Shown here piece after piece: positions 1-10,748 of a DNA stretch of 64,000 nt (positions within the stretch are counted from its first letter, which is position 1; each line of letters begins with the position of its first letter). A program made the translations under genes and the position numbers. The notes beneath the pieces were generated by a model. It saw only the letters and a list, made by a program, of their open reading frames with translations. It made no database searches and had not been told where the DNA came from. Origin of the DNA: Iodidimonas nitroreducens (GTDB taxonomy: Bacteria; Pseudomonadota; Alphaproteobacteria; Sphingomonadales; Rhodothalassiaceae); the NCBI GenBank assembly GCA_000710935.1, contig BAYV01000013.1, positions 1-64,000 on the forward strand, given 5' to 3'.

Positions 1-160
1 GCAACGCTTTGGGAATCCCGTTTATGAGTTTACGGCCTAGCCCATGGAAAGCTTAGATTCTATGGTGAATTTCACGTATTAATTATTTTTTATGCGATAT
101 CTGATCATATTCGCGGGAAAATATATCTCTGATGTCCTTTTCCGACAGTCCCGCAGCCGC
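1..160. other. Intergenic sequence downstream of phoD
   Basis: No gene is supported here. The stretch is AT-richer than the coding DNA beside it and has no tRNA-like fold or clear intrinsic terminator. A short GC hairpin overlaps the end of the phosphatase gene, but no T-run follows it on the minus strand. Confidence 0.5.
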
Positions 161-1999
161 TCAAAGCGGTTTTAACTTTGGCGTGCCGGGATTGATCTGG
201 AAGGCCGGGCCGTCGATCCTTTCATAATCATGGCTGAGCACGGTTGAAACATAATGCCATTGGGCCTTGGCCTCATTTTTGGTCAATTCCAATGAAATCC
301 AGCCGCGATGGCCCGCATCGAAAGCGATCAGTTCGGGATTATGGTTCAAAAACCGGTCTTCCATGATCGCGACCGGGACCGGCAGATATTGCGCAAAGCC
401 GGGCGATGATACAGCCGGGGTCGCCAGTTCCACCGCAATGGGATGGCCCGCCTCATCGGCCAGATCGAAAGCCCAGCTATTATGGCTATCGCCCGCCAGC
501 ACAATGGCATTGCTCTTGTTTTTGCGGATTTCGTCGAATAACCGCTCACGCGCGGCGGGATAGCCATCCCACGCATCCAGATTGAGCGGCAGGCCCATTT
601 TGGCAAGACCGGTGAATTGCTGCGCCTGCTGCTCGCTGATTGCCGCCGGTTTTGTGAAATCGGCAACATCCATCAAATCGGGCGCAACGAGCTTACCCAT
701 CAATAGTTGCTGGCCCAGAATTTGCCATGGGGCCTTGGCGGCCTGCAATTGATCGGCCAGCCAATTTTCCTGCGTTTTCCCCAGCATCGATCTTTCGGGA
801 TTGCCCAAAACATGCTGGCGAAAGGCATCGGCATCGGGCAAAAAGGCGAAGCCTGCGGGCATGTTTTTGGGATCGATTTCTTTGATCGCGGCATAATCGG
901 TGATGGGCTTGGGGTCTTCGCCGGTCATGTCAAAAGGCAGCGGGATCATTTTCACGGCCTGTTCGGGCAGGGCGCTCACCTGTTCCGGGTCCGAAATCAT
1001 CACCGGATTTTCTGGATCGGTGAAATTGAAAGGGGCACTGCGATAGACCAGATCGCGGCCATAAGAAATCTGCTCATCCCGGCCAATGAGGCGGGTATCG
1101 AGCAGGATCAGATCGGCCAGGCCGCCAAAATCATAGGACCGATAGCTGATCAAGGGATCGCCATCGACCGGATCGCGCACCGGCATCCATTCACGCCAGG
1201 CCTTGATCGCGGCATCGCGGCGCACGAAAAAATCCCCCTCTCCCTGATCGGGATCATGATTTTCCGCCCCGCCTTTCCAGGTGTCATTGGCTATTTCATG
1301 ATCATCCCAGATGGCGATCATCGGATGGGCGGCATGAACGGCCTGCAGATCGGGATCGGTTTTATAAAGGGCATGGCGTGTTCGATAATCATCGAGGCTG
1401 ATCAATTCCCCCAACGGTTTCACATGGCGGCCAAGCTCCAAAGCCCGGGGATCGGCATAGGTGCCATCTTGATATTCATAGAAATAATCGCCCAGATGCA
1501 GCACGGCAGCGATGTCCTTTTGCGCCGCTACATCCTTATAAACATTGAAATAGCCTTGGGGATAATTGGCGCAGGAAACGATGGCAAAGCGCAGCTTTTC
1601 CACATCCTGGCGCGGCAGGGTGCGGGTATGGCCGATGGGGCTGGTGGTCTGCTTGCTGCGAAAGCGGAAACTATAGCGCCTGCCGGGTGTGAGGCCGGTG
1701 GCATCGACCTTCACACAATAATCCCGGTCCTGGTCGGTTTGTGTTTCGCCTGAAGACACGATGGTGGAAAAGCTGTCGTCCGTGGCGATGTCCCATGTCA
1801 GTTTGACCGGATCGCCGGTGCTGGCGGCGGGGGTGATCCGGGTCCATAAAATCACCCGATCCGTCAAAGGATCGCCACTGGCCACTCCATGCAAAAAGCG
1901 GGGCTGGGGGGCTTCGCCTGCGGCCGTACAGGCGATGGCTCCGGCAGCAGCGCCCATGCTGCCCAGCATATGGCGGCGTGTTATGGTGATATCGCCCAT
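161..1999 (-). CDS. phoD: Alkaline phosphatase D (PhoD family), Tat-exported
   Basis: This is a 612-residue metallophosphoesterase of the PhoD family, which hydrolyses phosphate mono- and diesters outside the cytoplasm using calcium and iron. The N terminus has a twin-arginine signal (TRRHMLGSMG, residues 7-16) followed by an Ala/Gly-rich stretch, so export folded through Tat is expected. Family motifs are present in order: GDYFYE near 170-175, IWDDHE near 230-235 and LAGDSHN near 505, which supply the metal-binding Asp, Tyr, Asn and His residues. The length fits the family. The ATG at 1999 follows AAGGGGA at good spacing. It stands alone, with no phosphate-regulon gene beside it. Substrate preference cannot be read from the sequence. 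Confidence 0.93.
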   Translation of the reverse strand: MGDITITRRHMLGSMGAAAGAIACTAAGEAPQPRFLHGVASGDPLTDRVILWTRITPAASTGDPVKLTWDIATDDSFSTIVSSGETQTDQDRDYCVKVDATGLTPGRRYSFRFRSKQTTSPIGHTRTLPRQDVEKLRFAIVSCANYPQGYFNVYKDVAAQKDIAAVLHLGDYFYEYQDGTYADPRALELGRHVKPLGELISLDDYRTRHALYKTDPDLQAVHAAHPMIAIWDDHEIANDTWKGGAENHDPDQGEGDFFVRRDAAIKAWREWMPVRDPVDGDPLISYRSYDFGGLADLILLDTRLIGRDEQISYGRDLVYRSAPFNFTDPENPVMISDPEQVSALPEQAVKMIPLPFDMTGEDPKPITDYAAIKEIDPKNMPAGFAFLPDADAFRQHVLGNPERSMLGKTQENWLADQLQAAKAPWQILGQQLLMGKLVAPDLMDVADFTKPAAISEQQAQQFTGLAKMGLPLNLDAWDGYPAARERLFDEIRKNKSNAIVLAGDSHNSWAFDLADEAGHPIAVELATPAVSSPGFAQYLPVPVAIMEDRFLNHNPELIAFDAGHRGWISLELTKNEAKAQWHYVSTVLSHDYERIDGPAFQINPGTPKLKPL

Positions 2000-2119
2000 G
2001 GTGCATTCCCCTTCAAATCATCCTGTCAGGCCATGATCTTACAGCAGAAGATCTGTTTCAGAAGCCTGAAATCATCGCTTTGATCGTGAGGAATTTCTCA
2101 TGGGTTTATGACAGCTATG

Positions 2120-4987
2120 CTATTCAGCCGCCGATCGATCCACTTTGAGCAGTGCCTTTAAATAGGCGCCGGTGTGGCTGGCTTCCACCTCGGCCACGGC
2201 CTCGGGCGTGCCTGCGGCCACCAGCTTGCCGCCGCCATCGCCGCCTTCAGGCCCCATATCGATCAGCCAATCAGCGGATTTGATGATCTCCAGATTATGT
2301 TCGATCACCACCACACTATTGCCCTGATCCACCAGCGCCTGCAACACTTCGAGCAATTTGCGGACATCTTCGAAATGGAGGCCGGTCGTGGGCTCATCCA
2401 GAATATACAGCGTTTTGCCGGTGGCGCGTTTCGATAGTTCCTTTGCCAGCTTCACTCGCTGTGCTTCGCCCCCTGAAAGGGTGGTGGCCGCTTGCCCCAC
2501 CCGCACATAACCAAGGCCAACCCGTTCGAGCATCAGCATTTTGTCTCGAATGGCGGGCACGGCCTTGAAAAAATCTGCCGCCATTTCAACGGTCATATCC
2601 AGAATGTCGGCGATGGAGCGATCTTTGAAGCGGATTTCCAGCGTCTCGCGATTATAGCGTTTTCCCTTGCACTGATCGCAGGTGACATACATATCGGGCA
2701 GGAAATGCATTTCGATCTTCAAAACCCCATCGCCCTGACAGGCCTCGCACCGCCCACCCTTGACATTGAAGGAAAAGCGCCCCGCTTTGTAGCCCCGCAT
2801 CTGGGCTTCCGGCAGCCCGGCAAACCATTCGCGGATGGGGGTGAAGGCGCCGGTATAGGTGGCGGGGTTCGATCGCGGCGTGCGGCCAATGGGGCTTTGA
2901 TCGATATCGACGATTTTATCGAGATGCTGCAGGCCCTTGATGCTGTCATGGGCGCCGGGCTGGAGCCGGGCATGATTGAGATGCCTCGCCACGGCTTTAT
3001 AAAGCGTTTCGATGGTGAGAGTTGATTTGCCTGAGCCGGAAACCCCGGTGATGCAACACAGGGTGCCAAGAGGCAGGCTCACATCCACGGATTTCAGATT
3101 ATTCGCCCGCGCGCCTTTGATGATGAGTGATTTGCCATTGCCCTTGCGCCGTTTTTCGGGGATCGGAATGGCTTTACGGCCGGATAAATAGGCTCCGGTG
3201 AGGGACTGTTCGGCGGCCATGATATCTGCCGGGGTGCCGCTGGCGCACACTGTGCCCCCATGCTCACCCGCGCCCGGCCCCATATCGATCACATAATCGG
3301 CGCTGAGGATGGCATCTTCATCATGTTCCACCACGATCACCGTATTACCCATATCGCGCAGATTGCGCAGGGTTTGCAGCAGTCGATTATTATCGCGCTG
3401 ATGCAGGCCGATAGAGGGTTCATCAAGGACATATAAAACCCCGGTCAGCCCCGAGCCGATTTGCGAGGCCAGCCGGATGCGCTGGCTTTCCCCCCCCGAC
3501 AAGGTGCCCGATGCCCGCGCCAGGGTCAGATATTGCAGTCCCACATTTTTCAAAAAGCCCAGCCGTTCGATGATTTCTTTTAAAATCTTCTCGGCGATGG
3601 TGGCGTGTTTCGCGCTCAGGCTTTGGGGCAGGGCGGAAAACCAATCATAAGCGGCGGTGATGCCAAGGGATGTCACCTCGCTGATATGATGCCCGGCAAT
3701 CTTCACCGCCAAAGCTTCGGGCTTCAGCCGGTGGCCCATACAGCTTTTGCACAAGACGCTCGATTGATAGCGGCTCAATTCCTCGCGCATCCAGGCGCTA
3801 TCGGTTTCCCGCCAGCGCCGTTCGATATTTTTCAAAACCCCTTCAAAAGGCTTGTTGGTTTGAAAGCGCCGCCGGCCATCGGCAAATTCAATGGCGATGT
3901 TCTCGGTGCCCGAGCCATAAAGGATGAGGGATTTTTGGGCATCCGTCAGCTGATCCCAGCGGCTGCGCATGGTAAATCCGGCATGGCGGGCCAGGGCTTC
4001 CAGGGTTTGTTTATAATAGGGCGCGGTGGATTTTGCCCAGGGTGCCACGGCCCCATCGGCCAGTGTCAGCGCGGGATCGGGCACGATCAGTTCGGGATCA
4101 AAGCGCAATTCCAGACCCAGCCCATCGCAAACCGGGCAGGCGCCATGGGGGCTGTTGAAGCTGAACAGCCGTGGCTCGATTTCGGCAATCGTAAAGCCCG
4201 AAACGGGGCAGGCAAAGCGGGCGGAAAAGGTGATCCGCTCTGGCTCGCCTTCCGGTTCATCGCCATCGCGATAGGCATATTCGGCAAAAGCCAGACCATC
4301 GGCGAGGTCCAAGGCGGTTTCAAAGCTATCGGCCAAGCGGGTTTCAAGGCCATCGCGCACTACGATGCGATCCACCACCACATCGATATCATGCTTATAT
4401 TTCTTATCAAGGACGGGGGCATCGGCGATATCATAAAAGTTGCCATCCACCTTCAGACGCTGGAACCCACGCTTTTGCAGATCTTTATATTCTTTTTTAT
4501 ATTCACCTTTGCGACCGCGCACGATAGGCGCCAAAAGATAAAGCCGGGTGCCTTCGGGCAGAGCCATCACCCGATCCACCATTTCCGAGATGGTTTGGGC
4601 GGCAATCGGCTCGCCGGTGGTGGGGGAATAGGGGATGCCTACCCGCGCCCATAAAAGCCGCATATAATCGTAGATTTCCGTAACGGTGCCGACGGTGGAA
4701 CGCGGATTTTTCGATGTTGTTTTCTGCTCGATGGAAATGGCTGGTGATAAGCCCTCGATATGATCGACATCTGGCTTTTGCATCAATTCCAGAAATTGCC
4801 GGGCATAGGCCGAAAGGCTTTCCACATAGCGGCGCTGGCCTTCGGCATAAATGGTATCAAAGGCAAGGCTGGATTTGCCCGATCCCGATAGCCCGGTGAT
4901 CACCGTGAGGCGATCACGCGGAATATCCACATCCACGGATTTCAGATTGTGCTCACGGGCACCGCGAACGGACAGCATTTTCAGCAT
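2120..4987 (-). CDS. uvrA: Excinuclease ABC subunit A
   Basis: UvrA is the damage-sensing ATPase of nucleotide excision repair and loads UvrB onto distorted DNA. Two ABC modules are visible: Walker [10 protein letters not shown] near the N terminus and GVSGSGKST in the second half, with signatures [12 protein letters not shown] and [12 protein letters not shown]. Zinc-binding cysteine pairs occur as CPVC...C and CEAC...CDQC. The frame stays open up to a TTG at 5017, but the ATG at 4987 (protein [16 protein letters not shown]) matches the usual UvrA start, giving about 955 residues. The upstream desaturase gene ends only about 30 bp away on the same strand, so co-transcription is possible. Confidence 0.97.
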   Translation of the reverse strand: MLKMLSVRGAREHNLKSVDVDIPRDRLTVITGLSGSGKSSLAFDTIYAEGQRRYVESLSAYARQFLELMQKPDVDHIEGLSPAISIEQKTTSKNPRSTVGTVTEIYDYMRLLWARVGIPYSPTTGEPIAAQTISEMVDRVMALPEGTRLYLLAPIVRGRKGEYKKEYKDLQKRGFQRLKVDGNFYDIADAPVLDKKYKHDIDVVVDRIVVRDGLETRLADSFETALDLADGLAFAEYAYRDGDEPEGEPERITFSARFACPVSGFTIAEIEPRLFSFNSPHGACPVCDGLGLELRFDPELIVPDPALTLADGAVAPWAKSTAPYYKQTLEALARHAGFTMRSRWDQLTDAQKSLILYGSGTENIAIEFADGRRRFQTNKPFEGVLKNIERRWRETDSAWMREELSRYQSSVLCKSCMGHRLKPEALAVKIAGHHISEVTSLGITAAYDWFSALPQSLSAKHATIAEKILKEIIERLGFLKNVGLQYLTLARASGTLSGGESQRIRLASQIGSGLTGVLYVLDEPSIGLHQRDNNRLLQTLRNLRDMGNTVIVVEHDEDAILSADYVIDMGPGAGEHGGTVCASGTPADIMAAEQSLTGAYLSGRKAIPIPEKRRKGNGKSLIIKGARANNLKSVDVSLPLGTLCCITGVSGSGKSTLTIETLYKAVARHLNHARLQPGAHDSIKGLQHLDKIVDIDQSPIGRTPRSNPATYTGAFTPIREWFAGLPEAQMRGYKAGRFSFNVKGGRCEACQGDGVLKIEMHFLPDMYVTCDQCKGKRYNRETLEIRFKDRSIADILDMTVEMAADFFKAVPAIRDKMLMLERVGLGYVRVGQAATTLSGGEAQRVKLAKELSKRATGKTLYILDEPTTGLHFEDVRKLLEVLQALVDQGNSVVVIEHNLEIIKSADWLIDMGPEGGDGGGKLVAAGTPEAVAEVEASHTGAYLKALLKVDRSAAE

Positions 4988-5018
4988 AAAATCAATATCG
5001 CCTGAGGCATGAGTCAAA

Positions 5019-5969
5019 TCAATCCACAGGCAGGTGGGGCAGGGGTGCGGTCAAGTCAAGCCCCTGGCCATCGCTGGCGGGTTTCGCCGTCTTTTGCTGC
5101 CAGCTTTCCCTGATCTGATCCGATGTTTGACGGCTGCCATCCGGGCTCCAACCCGGGGGGGCGAAAAGATAGCAAAGCCGCTGGTGCAGGCTTGATGCAC
5201 CCTTGATGTCCTGAAAAATCCCCAGCCATTCATGAAAGGCCACCTTCAGGGGATTATAGGTGCCCAATTGCTTGATGATGCCATAGCGGCAGGGCTCATC
5301 ATCATCTTCGCTTACAAAGCTGCCAAACAGGCGATCCCAGATGATCAGCGCTCCGGCAAAATTGGCATCCAGATAGCGTGGATTGGTGGCGTGATGCACA
5401 CGATGATGGCTGGGGGTGTTGAAAATGGCTTCGAACCAGCGGGGCATCCGGTGAATGGCTTCGGTATGAATCCAGAATTGATAGATCAGATTGATTCCGG
5501 AGATGAAGGCGATCATCAAGGGATGAAAGCCCAGGAGGAAAAGCGGCAGGCTGAAAATGAAGGTGAGGGCGGGCACCCCTGTCCATGTCTGGCGGAGCGC
5601 CGTGCTCAGATTGTAATGCTGGCTGCTATGATGGATCACATGCGCCGCCCAGAACCAGCGGATGCGGTGGCTGGCCCGATGAAAAACATAATAGGCAAGA
5701 TCATCAAGGATAAAGGCGGCGATGAAGGCCCACCAGGTAAAGCCGATCTCAAAAAGCCGGGCATGCTCCCAGATATAAAAGCCCACAGCGAGCGCCAGAC
5801 CGCCAAAAATCAGCCCTGAAATCTGGCTGCCCAGGCCCATCACAAGGCTGGTGGCGGTGTCTTTCGGTTCATAGCGGGTGCGGCCGGTGATTTTGCCAAA
5901 GATCATTTCAGCGATGATCAGGATCACGAAAAACGGGATGGCATAGGTGACGGGATTTTCAAGCGTCAT
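5019..5969 (-). CDS. Sterol desaturase / fatty acid hydroxylase superfamily membrane protein
   Basis: This is an integral membrane di-iron oxygenase of the fatty-acid hydroxylase/sterol desaturase superfamily, about 316 residues. The three histidine clusters that bind the di-iron centre are present: HRASH, HVIHH and HHRVHH. Hydrophobic segments surround them. The substrate is unknown; bacterial members act on lipids, carotenoids or hopanoid-type molecules. The ATG at 5969 lies inside the end of the upstream gene (an 11-bp overlap reading ATGACGCTTGA), so the two are probably translationally coupled. A longer reading to 6065 is possible but would run deep into the neighbour and is unlikely. 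Confidence 0.88.
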   Translation of the reverse strand: MTLENPVTYAIPFFVILIIAEMIFGKITGRTRYEPKDTATSLVMGLGSQISGLIFGGLALAVGFYIWEHARLFEIGFTWWAFIAAFILDDLAYYVFHRASHRIRWFWAAHVIHHSSQHYNLSTALRQTWTGVPALTFIFSLPLFLLGFHPLMIAFISGINLIYQFWIHTEAIHRMPRWFEAIFNTPSHHRVHHATNPRYLDANFAGALIIWDRLFGSFVSEDDDEPCRYGIIKQLGTYNPLKVAFHEWLGIFQDIKGASSLHQRLCYLFAPPGWSPDGSRQTSDQIRESWQQKTAKPASDGQGLDLTAPLPHLPVD

Positions 5970-6429
5970 GAGCTTTGAACGCGCCGGGCGCGCCTCCCTG
6001 TGATTGATTTTGGGGGGTGGCGGCCAGATGGCGCAGGCGATTGAGCCAGACAGTCTGATCCGCATCTTCGGGCCATAGGATCAGGGCGCGCTTCAAGGTA
6101 AAATCCCGCAGCCCGATGGCCCAGTCCCCATCCCCTTGGCGGTCGATGCTTAAAAGCGCCGGTCCTTGCAGCCTGCGGGTGACAAAGCCATCCCCCATCG
6201 CCACTACCAGCCCCACAGCCGGGCCGCGCAAGGCCATCAGGGCGGTGCGTCCCTTTTGATCGACCACCGCATCCATGATCTCGTCATGCCAATAATCCTG
6301 CTGATAGCGGGCCATGGCCGCAGCGGTGGATTGCAGGCGCGCGGGCTGCCATCCCCCCATGAAACGATTGAGGGCAATCAGCAGGAGCACGCCAAGAAGG
6401 GCACCAAGGGCAATGAGCGGGTTTTCCAT
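5959..6429 (-). CDS. Uncharacterised single-pass membrane protein
   Basis: A 156-residue protein that I do not recognise. It begins with one strong hydrophobic segment (LIALGALLGVLLLIALNRF, residues about 5-23), followed by a soluble domain with mixed charge and a Pro/Gln/Gly-rich tail. The soluble part (GLVVAMGDGFVTRRL, IGLRDFTLKRALILWPED) suggests a small beta-rich cytoplasmic or periplasmic domain. Its stop overlaps the start of the downstream desaturase by 11 bp, so it may assist or regulate that enzyme; this is inference from position only. Codon use matches the chromosome, which supports a real gene. Confidence 0.72.
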   Translation of the reverse strand: MENPLIALGALLGVLLLIALNRFMGGWQPARLQSTAAAMARYQQDYWHDEIMDAVVDQKGRTALMALRGPAVGLVVAMGDGFVTRRLQGPALLSIDRQGDGDWAIGLRDFTLKRALILWPEDADQTVWLNRLRHLAATPQNQSQGGAPGAFKAHDA

Positions 6430-6518
6430 TAGCCTATCTTTATCGGGATCGGGACCCCAGTTTTTTACGATTTTCCATCAGATGCAAGCCGCAATACTGG
6501 CAGGGTCGCTGAAGGCGT

Positions 6519-8066
6519 TCAGCTCAGGCCGATCTCGCCATCGCAGACCATTTGGCGTGCGGCTTCGATATCCGGGGCGAAATAGCGATCAATCTGATAA
6601 TGGGGCACTTTGGCCCGAATTTTTTGATGAACGGCGGCAAGGGTCGGGGCGGTGGCCAAGGGCAGATGGCAATCAACCCCCTGCGCTGCGGCCAAAAGCT
6701 CGATCCCGATGATGGTGGCACAATTTTTGGCGATCTCGATGGTGCGCCGCGCCCCATGGGTGGCCATGGAAACATGATCTTCCTGATTGGCCGATGTGGG
6801 GACCGAATCCACGCTGGCGGGATGAGCCATCATGCGATTTTCCGCCACCAGCGCCGCCGCGGTCACCTGCGCGATCATAAAGCCGGAATGAAGGCCGCTA
6901 TCCGTTACCAGAAAAGCGGGCAGGCCGCTCATTTTCGGATCAACCAGCAAAGCCAGTCGCCGTTCGCTGATCGCACCGATTTCGCACAGGGCATTGGCCA
7001 AGGCATCAACGGCGAAAGCCACCGGCTCGGCATGAAAATTACCGCCGGAAATGCAGCTGTCTGCCTGTTCATCAGGATCGCAGAAGATCAAGGGATTATC
7101 GGTGACCGCATTGGCCTCGATCAGCAGGCCCCCGCGCACCTGATCGATCACATCAAGGCACGCCCCCATCACCTGCGGCTGGCAGCGCAGGGAATAGGGG
7201 TCCTGCACCTTGTCGCACCCCTGATGCGAGGCATGGATGGCACTGCCATCAAGAAGACGACGCAGGATTTCGGCAACACGGATCTGGCCCGGATGCCCAC
7301 GCACGGCATGAATGCGCGGATCAAAAGGGGCAGTGCTGCCCTTCAGGGCATCCAGCGATAGCGCCCCGCCGATCAGTGCGGCATCAAAAATCCGCTCGGC
7401 ACGAAACAGCGCATCAAGCCCCAAAGCGGTGGATATCTGGGTGCCATTCAAAAGAGCTATGCCTTCCTTGGGGCCAAGCTCGATTGGCGCAAGGCCAAGC
7501 TTGTGCAAGGCCTTTGCGGCGGGAAGGATTTTGCCCCCGATGCTGATCTCACCCACCCCCAGCATGGTGGCTGCCGCCAGATGCGCCAAAGGGGCGAGAT
7601 CGCCCGAAGCCCCCACCGATCCCTGTGCCGGGATCACCGGCATGGCATCGGCCTTGATCAGGTCAATAAGCCGCTCGATCAGGGGGCGGCGCACGCCGGA
7701 ATAGCCGCGTGCCAAGGCGGCCATTTTCATAACCATCGCCAGCCGAACGATGTGATGATCCAGTGCCGGGCCGGTTCCGCAGCAATGGGATAACACCAGA
7801 TTGCGCTGCAAATCCCCCAGCTTTTCGGCGCTGATGCGGCTTTGGGCCAGCAATCCAAAGCCGGTATTCACCCCATAAACGGTTTTCCCCGATTGCAGGA
7901 TGCGGTCAATGGCGGCGGCGGATTGGTCGATGGCATCCCAGCTTTGGGCATCCAGCACCGGCGCACAGGGCTGAGACCAGATGGCGTGCAGATCATCGTG
8001 CTGAAGCTGCCCCGGCATGATGGATAAGGGCGTGATGGATAAGGATGTGGGGGGGAGAGGAGGCAT
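6519..8066 (-). CDS. hutH: Histidine ammonia-lyase
   Basis: HutH deaminates L-histidine to urocanate, the first step of histidine degradation. The Ala-Ser-Gly triplet that cyclises to the MIO cofactor is present in GASGDLAPLAHLAA, and the family motif NPLIF follows in the second half. The protein is 515 residues, near the family norm; the extra N-terminal residues before MPGQLQHDD could mean the true start is slightly downstream. The ATG at 8066 follows AAAGGA. It begins 4 bp after the end of hutU, so the two are one transcript. It is the last gene of the leftward hut unit. Confidence 0.96.
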   Translation of the reverse strand: MPPLPPTSLSITPLSIMPGQLQHDDLHAIWSQPCAPVLDAQSWDAIDQSAAAIDRILQSGKTVYGVNTGFGLLAQSRISAEKLGDLQRNLVLSHCCGTGPALDHHIVRLAMVMKMAALARGYSGVRRPLIERLIDLIKADAMPVIPAQGSVGASGDLAPLAHLAAATMLGVGEISIGGKILPAAKALHKLGLAPIELGPKEGIALLNGTQISTALGLDALFRAERIFDAALIGGALSLDALKGSTAPFDPRIHAVRGHPGQIRVAEILRRLLDGSAIHASHQGCDKVQDPYSLRCQPQVMGACLDVIDQVRGGLLIEANAVTDNPLIFCDPDEQADSCISGGNFHAEPVAFAVDALANALCEIGAISERRLALLVDPKMSGLPAFLVTDSGLHSGFMIAQVTAAALVAENRMMAHPASVDSVPTSANQEDHVSMATHGARRTIEIAKNCATIIGIELLAAAQGVDCHLPLATAPTLAAVHQKIRAKVPHYQIDRYFAPDIEAARQMVCDGEIGLS

Positions 8067-8070
8067 GGGT

Positions 8071-9759
8071 TCAATCCTTTAGGCCGGGATCAAGAAAAGG
8101 CAGATCAAGCTGATATTCGCGGGCGCAGGTGATCGCCGTTTCATAGCCGGCATCGGCATGGCGCATCACGCCGCTGGCTGGATCATTCCACAAAACACGT
8201 TGCAATCGCTTGTCGGCCTGCGGGGTTCCATCACACAGGATCACCATCCCCGCATGTTGGGAAAAGCCCATGCCCACGCCGCCGCCATGATGGAGCGAGA
8301 CCCATGTGGCGCCCGAAGCAGTATTCAAAAGGGCATTGAGCAAGGGCCAATCAGAGACCGCATCCGAACCATCGCGCATGGCTTCGGTTTCGCGATTGGG
8401 GCTGGCCACCGAGCCGGAATCGAGATGATCGCGACCGATCACCACGGGGGCTTTCAATTCGCCATTGCGCACCATTTCATTGAAGGCAAGGCCCAAACGA
8501 TGCCGCTGGCCAAGCCCCACCCAGCAGATGCGGGCGGGCAGCCCTTGGGGGGCGATGCGCGCGGCCGCCATATCCAGCCAGCGATGGAGATGGGGATCAT
8601 CGGGGATCAGGTCCTTCACCTTTTGATCGGTGCGGGCGATATCGTCTGCATCGCCCGAAAGCGCTACCCAGCGAAAAGGCCCGATGCCCCGGCAGAAAAG
8701 CGGGCGGATATAAGCGGGTACGAAACCCGGAAAATCAAAGGCGCGATCAACGCCTTCCTCTAGCGCGATCTGGCGGATATTATTGCCATAATCAAATGTG
8801 GGGATGCCCTGATCATGAAAGGCGAGCAGCGATCTGACATGGCTGGCGATGCTTTTGCGGGCGGCTTTGGCCACGGCTTTGGGATCGGTTTCGCGCATTC
8901 TGATCCATTGATCGGCGCTCATGCCCTGCGGCAGATAGCCATTGGCGGGATCATGGGCCGATGTTTGATCGGTCACCGCATCGGGCCTGATCTTTCGGCG
9001 CAACAGCTCGGGCAGGATATCCGCCGCATTACCCAAAAGCCCGATTGAAACCGGGCGGGATGTGCTTTTGGCTTTGGCCAGCAGATCGAGGGCGTCATCA
9101 AGGCTATCGCTGTGGCAATCCAGATAGCCGGTTTGCAGGCGTTTTTCGATGCGATCGGCCTGACATTCAATGGCAAGGCAGCTAGCCCCCGCCATGGTGG
9201 AAGCCATTGGTTGGGCACCGCCCATGCCGCCCAATCCGGCGGTTAAAATCCAGCGCCCGGCCCAGCTTCCGTGATAATGCTGGCGGGCCAGTTCCATGAA
9301 GGTTTCATAGGTGCCCTGAACGATCCCCTGACTGCCGATATAAATCCACGATCCGGCGGTCATCTGGCCATACATCATCAGGCCCAATCGATCGAGATGA
9401 TTGAAATGATCCCATGTTGCCCAATGGGGCACCAGATTGGAATTGGCGATCAGCACCCGGGGGGCATCGGCATGGGTTTTGAACACCCCCACCGGCTTTC
9501 CCGATTGCACCAGCAGGGTTTCATCATCCTCCAGCCGTTTCAGTACGGAAATGATCTGATCATAGGCATCCCAATTCCGGGCCGCCCGCCCGATGCCGCC
9601 ATACACCACAAGCTGTTCGGGATGTTCCGCCACATCGGGATCAAGATTGTTCATCAACATGCGCAAGGGGGCTTCGGTCTGCCAGCTTTTGGCCGATAAG
9701 GTTGTGCCCCTTGGGGCGCGAATGATTTTGCTGTTCGACAGGCGCTGAAAGCTAGGCAT
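8071..9759 (-). CDS. hutU: Urocanate hydratase
   Basis: HutU converts urocanate to 4-imidazolone-5-propionate using tightly bound NAD+ as an electrophile. The 562-residue length and the motifs [28 protein letters not shown] and [12 protein letters not shown] are typical. The conserved catalytic cysteine region reads [17 protein letters not shown]. The ATG at 9759 follows AAGGA at about 8 nt. Gene order is hutC, a 126-bp gap, hutU, then hutH. The gap carries the element CTGTATAGATT that also occurs in the hutI-hutG divergent region, so this promoter is probably repressed by HutC as well. Confidence 0.97.
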   Translation of the reverse strand: MPSFQRLSNSKIIRAPRGTTLSAKSWQTEAPLRMLMNNLDPDVAEHPEQLVVYGGIGRAARNWDAYDQIISVLKRLEDDETLLVQSGKPVGVFKTHADAPRVLIANSNLVPHWATWDHFNHLDRLGLMMYGQMTAGSWIYIGSQGIVQGTYETFMELARQHYHGSWAGRWILTAGLGGMGGAQPMASTMAGASCLAIECQADRIEKRLQTGYLDCHSDSLDDALDLLAKAKSTSRPVSIGLLGNAADILPELLRRKIRPDAVTDQTSAHDPANGYLPQGMSADQWIRMRETDPKAVAKAARKSIASHVRSLLAFHDQGIPTFDYGNNIRQIALEEGVDRAFDFPGFVPAYIRPLFCRGIGPFRWVALSGDADDIARTDQKVKDLIPDDPHLHRWLDMAAARIAPQGLPARICWVGLGQRHRLGLAFNEMVRNGELKAPVVIGRDHLDSGSVASPNRETEAMRDGSDAVSDWPLLNALLNTASGATWVSLHHGGGVGMGFSQHAGMVILCDGTPQADKRLQRVLWNDPASGVMRHADAGYETAITCAREYQLDLPFLDPGLKD

Positions 9760-9801
9760 GGGGCTGATCCTTTAGGGGCGTTCGGCCTATCCTGTCTGTA
9801 C

Positions 9802-9812
9802 CTGTATAGATT
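9802..9812. promoter_or_regulatory. Candidate HutC operator upstream of hutU
   Basis: The 11-mer CTGTATAGATT occurs here in the hutC-hutU gap and again, in reverse orientation, at 12029-12039 between hutI and hutG. The preceding bases CTGTCTGTAC give a TGTA-rich context like the TGTA/TACA operators known for GntR-family HutC in Pseudomonas. Binding by the local HutC is inference. Confidence 0.5.
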
Positions 9813-9885
9813 TTCAAGAGTTTTATAAATTGGGGTAGGGTCACAAATGCTTTAGCGGCGCATCATGGAAAGGTTCAGGGGCCCA

Positions 9886-10611
9886 TTACGGCTTGAAGCG
9901 GCCGGTGATATCATAGCGCGATCCGGCATGGATAAGATCGACACAGGAGGCCACCATGCCCCCTGTCCATGTGCGGCGGCGGATCAGCAGGCAGGGCTCA
10001 TTGGGGGCAAGAGCCAAAAGCAGGCGCAGATCATCGCTGGCCGGGATCGCACTGATGCGATGCTCCACTTCCTGCAAAGGAGCAACATCGACCAGATAGC
10101 GATAAGAGGTCATTTTTTCGAGATCGAGGCTCAGATAATCAGGGGCGATCTGCGGCTGTACATAGCGATCTTCCAGTAAGATCGGCTGATCATTTTGCAG
10201 ATGCAGGATTTCGGCATGAAACAAGGGGCTGCCCACGGCCATGCGAAAGCGTGCGGCAATTGTCTCGCTGGCGGGCTCTTTTATCTGGCGCAACACCCTG
10301 GCATGATGCTGATTGCCGCCTTCGGAGAGTTCATCGGCAATATCGCGGATGGTGAGCAGGGTGCCATGGGTCCGGCGTTCGGCAACAAAGGTGCCTAGGC
10401 CGGGAACGCGTGTGACAAATCCGGCTTCGCTCAATTCCTTCAAGGCCCGGTTCGCGGTCATCCGCGAAACCCCAAGGGATTGCACCAGTTCGCTTTCCGA
10501 AGGGGCGCGATCATTGGCTTTCAGGCGGCCATCCTCGATCATCGACAGCACATGCGCCTTGACCATTTTATAAAGCGGTTGCGCGGAGGGCAGGGCTTTT
10601 TTCGCAATCAT
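9886..10611 (-). CDS. hutC: Histidine-utilisation repressor (GntR/UTRA)
   Basis: HutC is the urocanate-responsive repressor of hut genes. The N-terminal winged helix-turn-helix of the GntR family covers roughly residues 12-75 (ESELVQSLGVSRMTANRALKEL), and a UTRA ligand-binding domain follows. The frame runs back to a GTG at 10638, but the ATG at 10611 has AGGA at about 8 nt, so I place the start there, giving about 241 residues. The gene lies between hutI and hutU on the same strand and is probably autoregulated. Pairing with the repeated 11-mer near hutU and hutG is inferred. Confidence 0.93.
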   Translation of the reverse strand: MIAKKALPSAQPLYKMVKAHVLSMIEDGRLKANDRAPSESELVQSLGVSRMTANRALKELSEAGFVTRVPGLGTFVAERRTHGTLLTIRDIADELSEGGNQHHARVLRQIKEPASETIAARFRMAVGSPLFHAEILHLQNDQPILLEDRYVQPQIAPDYLSLDLEKMTSYRYLVDVAPLQEVEHRISAIPASDDLRLLLALAPNEPCLLIRRRTWTGGMVASCVDLIHAGSRYDITGRFKP

Positions 10612-10748
10612 CGGGCCATTCCTGATGGCAGGTGGCACAGGATGAACCGGTATCGATAGGCTGAAGATTTTGTCATGCCCCCCTCATTCTTTTTCTGATG
10701 GTTTTACCAAACCGATCCCGATGCCATTTGATTGGCTTTAAAAACCCA

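Noticed and set aside
3605-4654. 349-codon plus-strand frame opposite uvrA, and similar long frames opposite phoD, hutU and others
   Set aside because: These are antisense shadows produced by the host codon bias. The real genes on the other strand have full family motifs.
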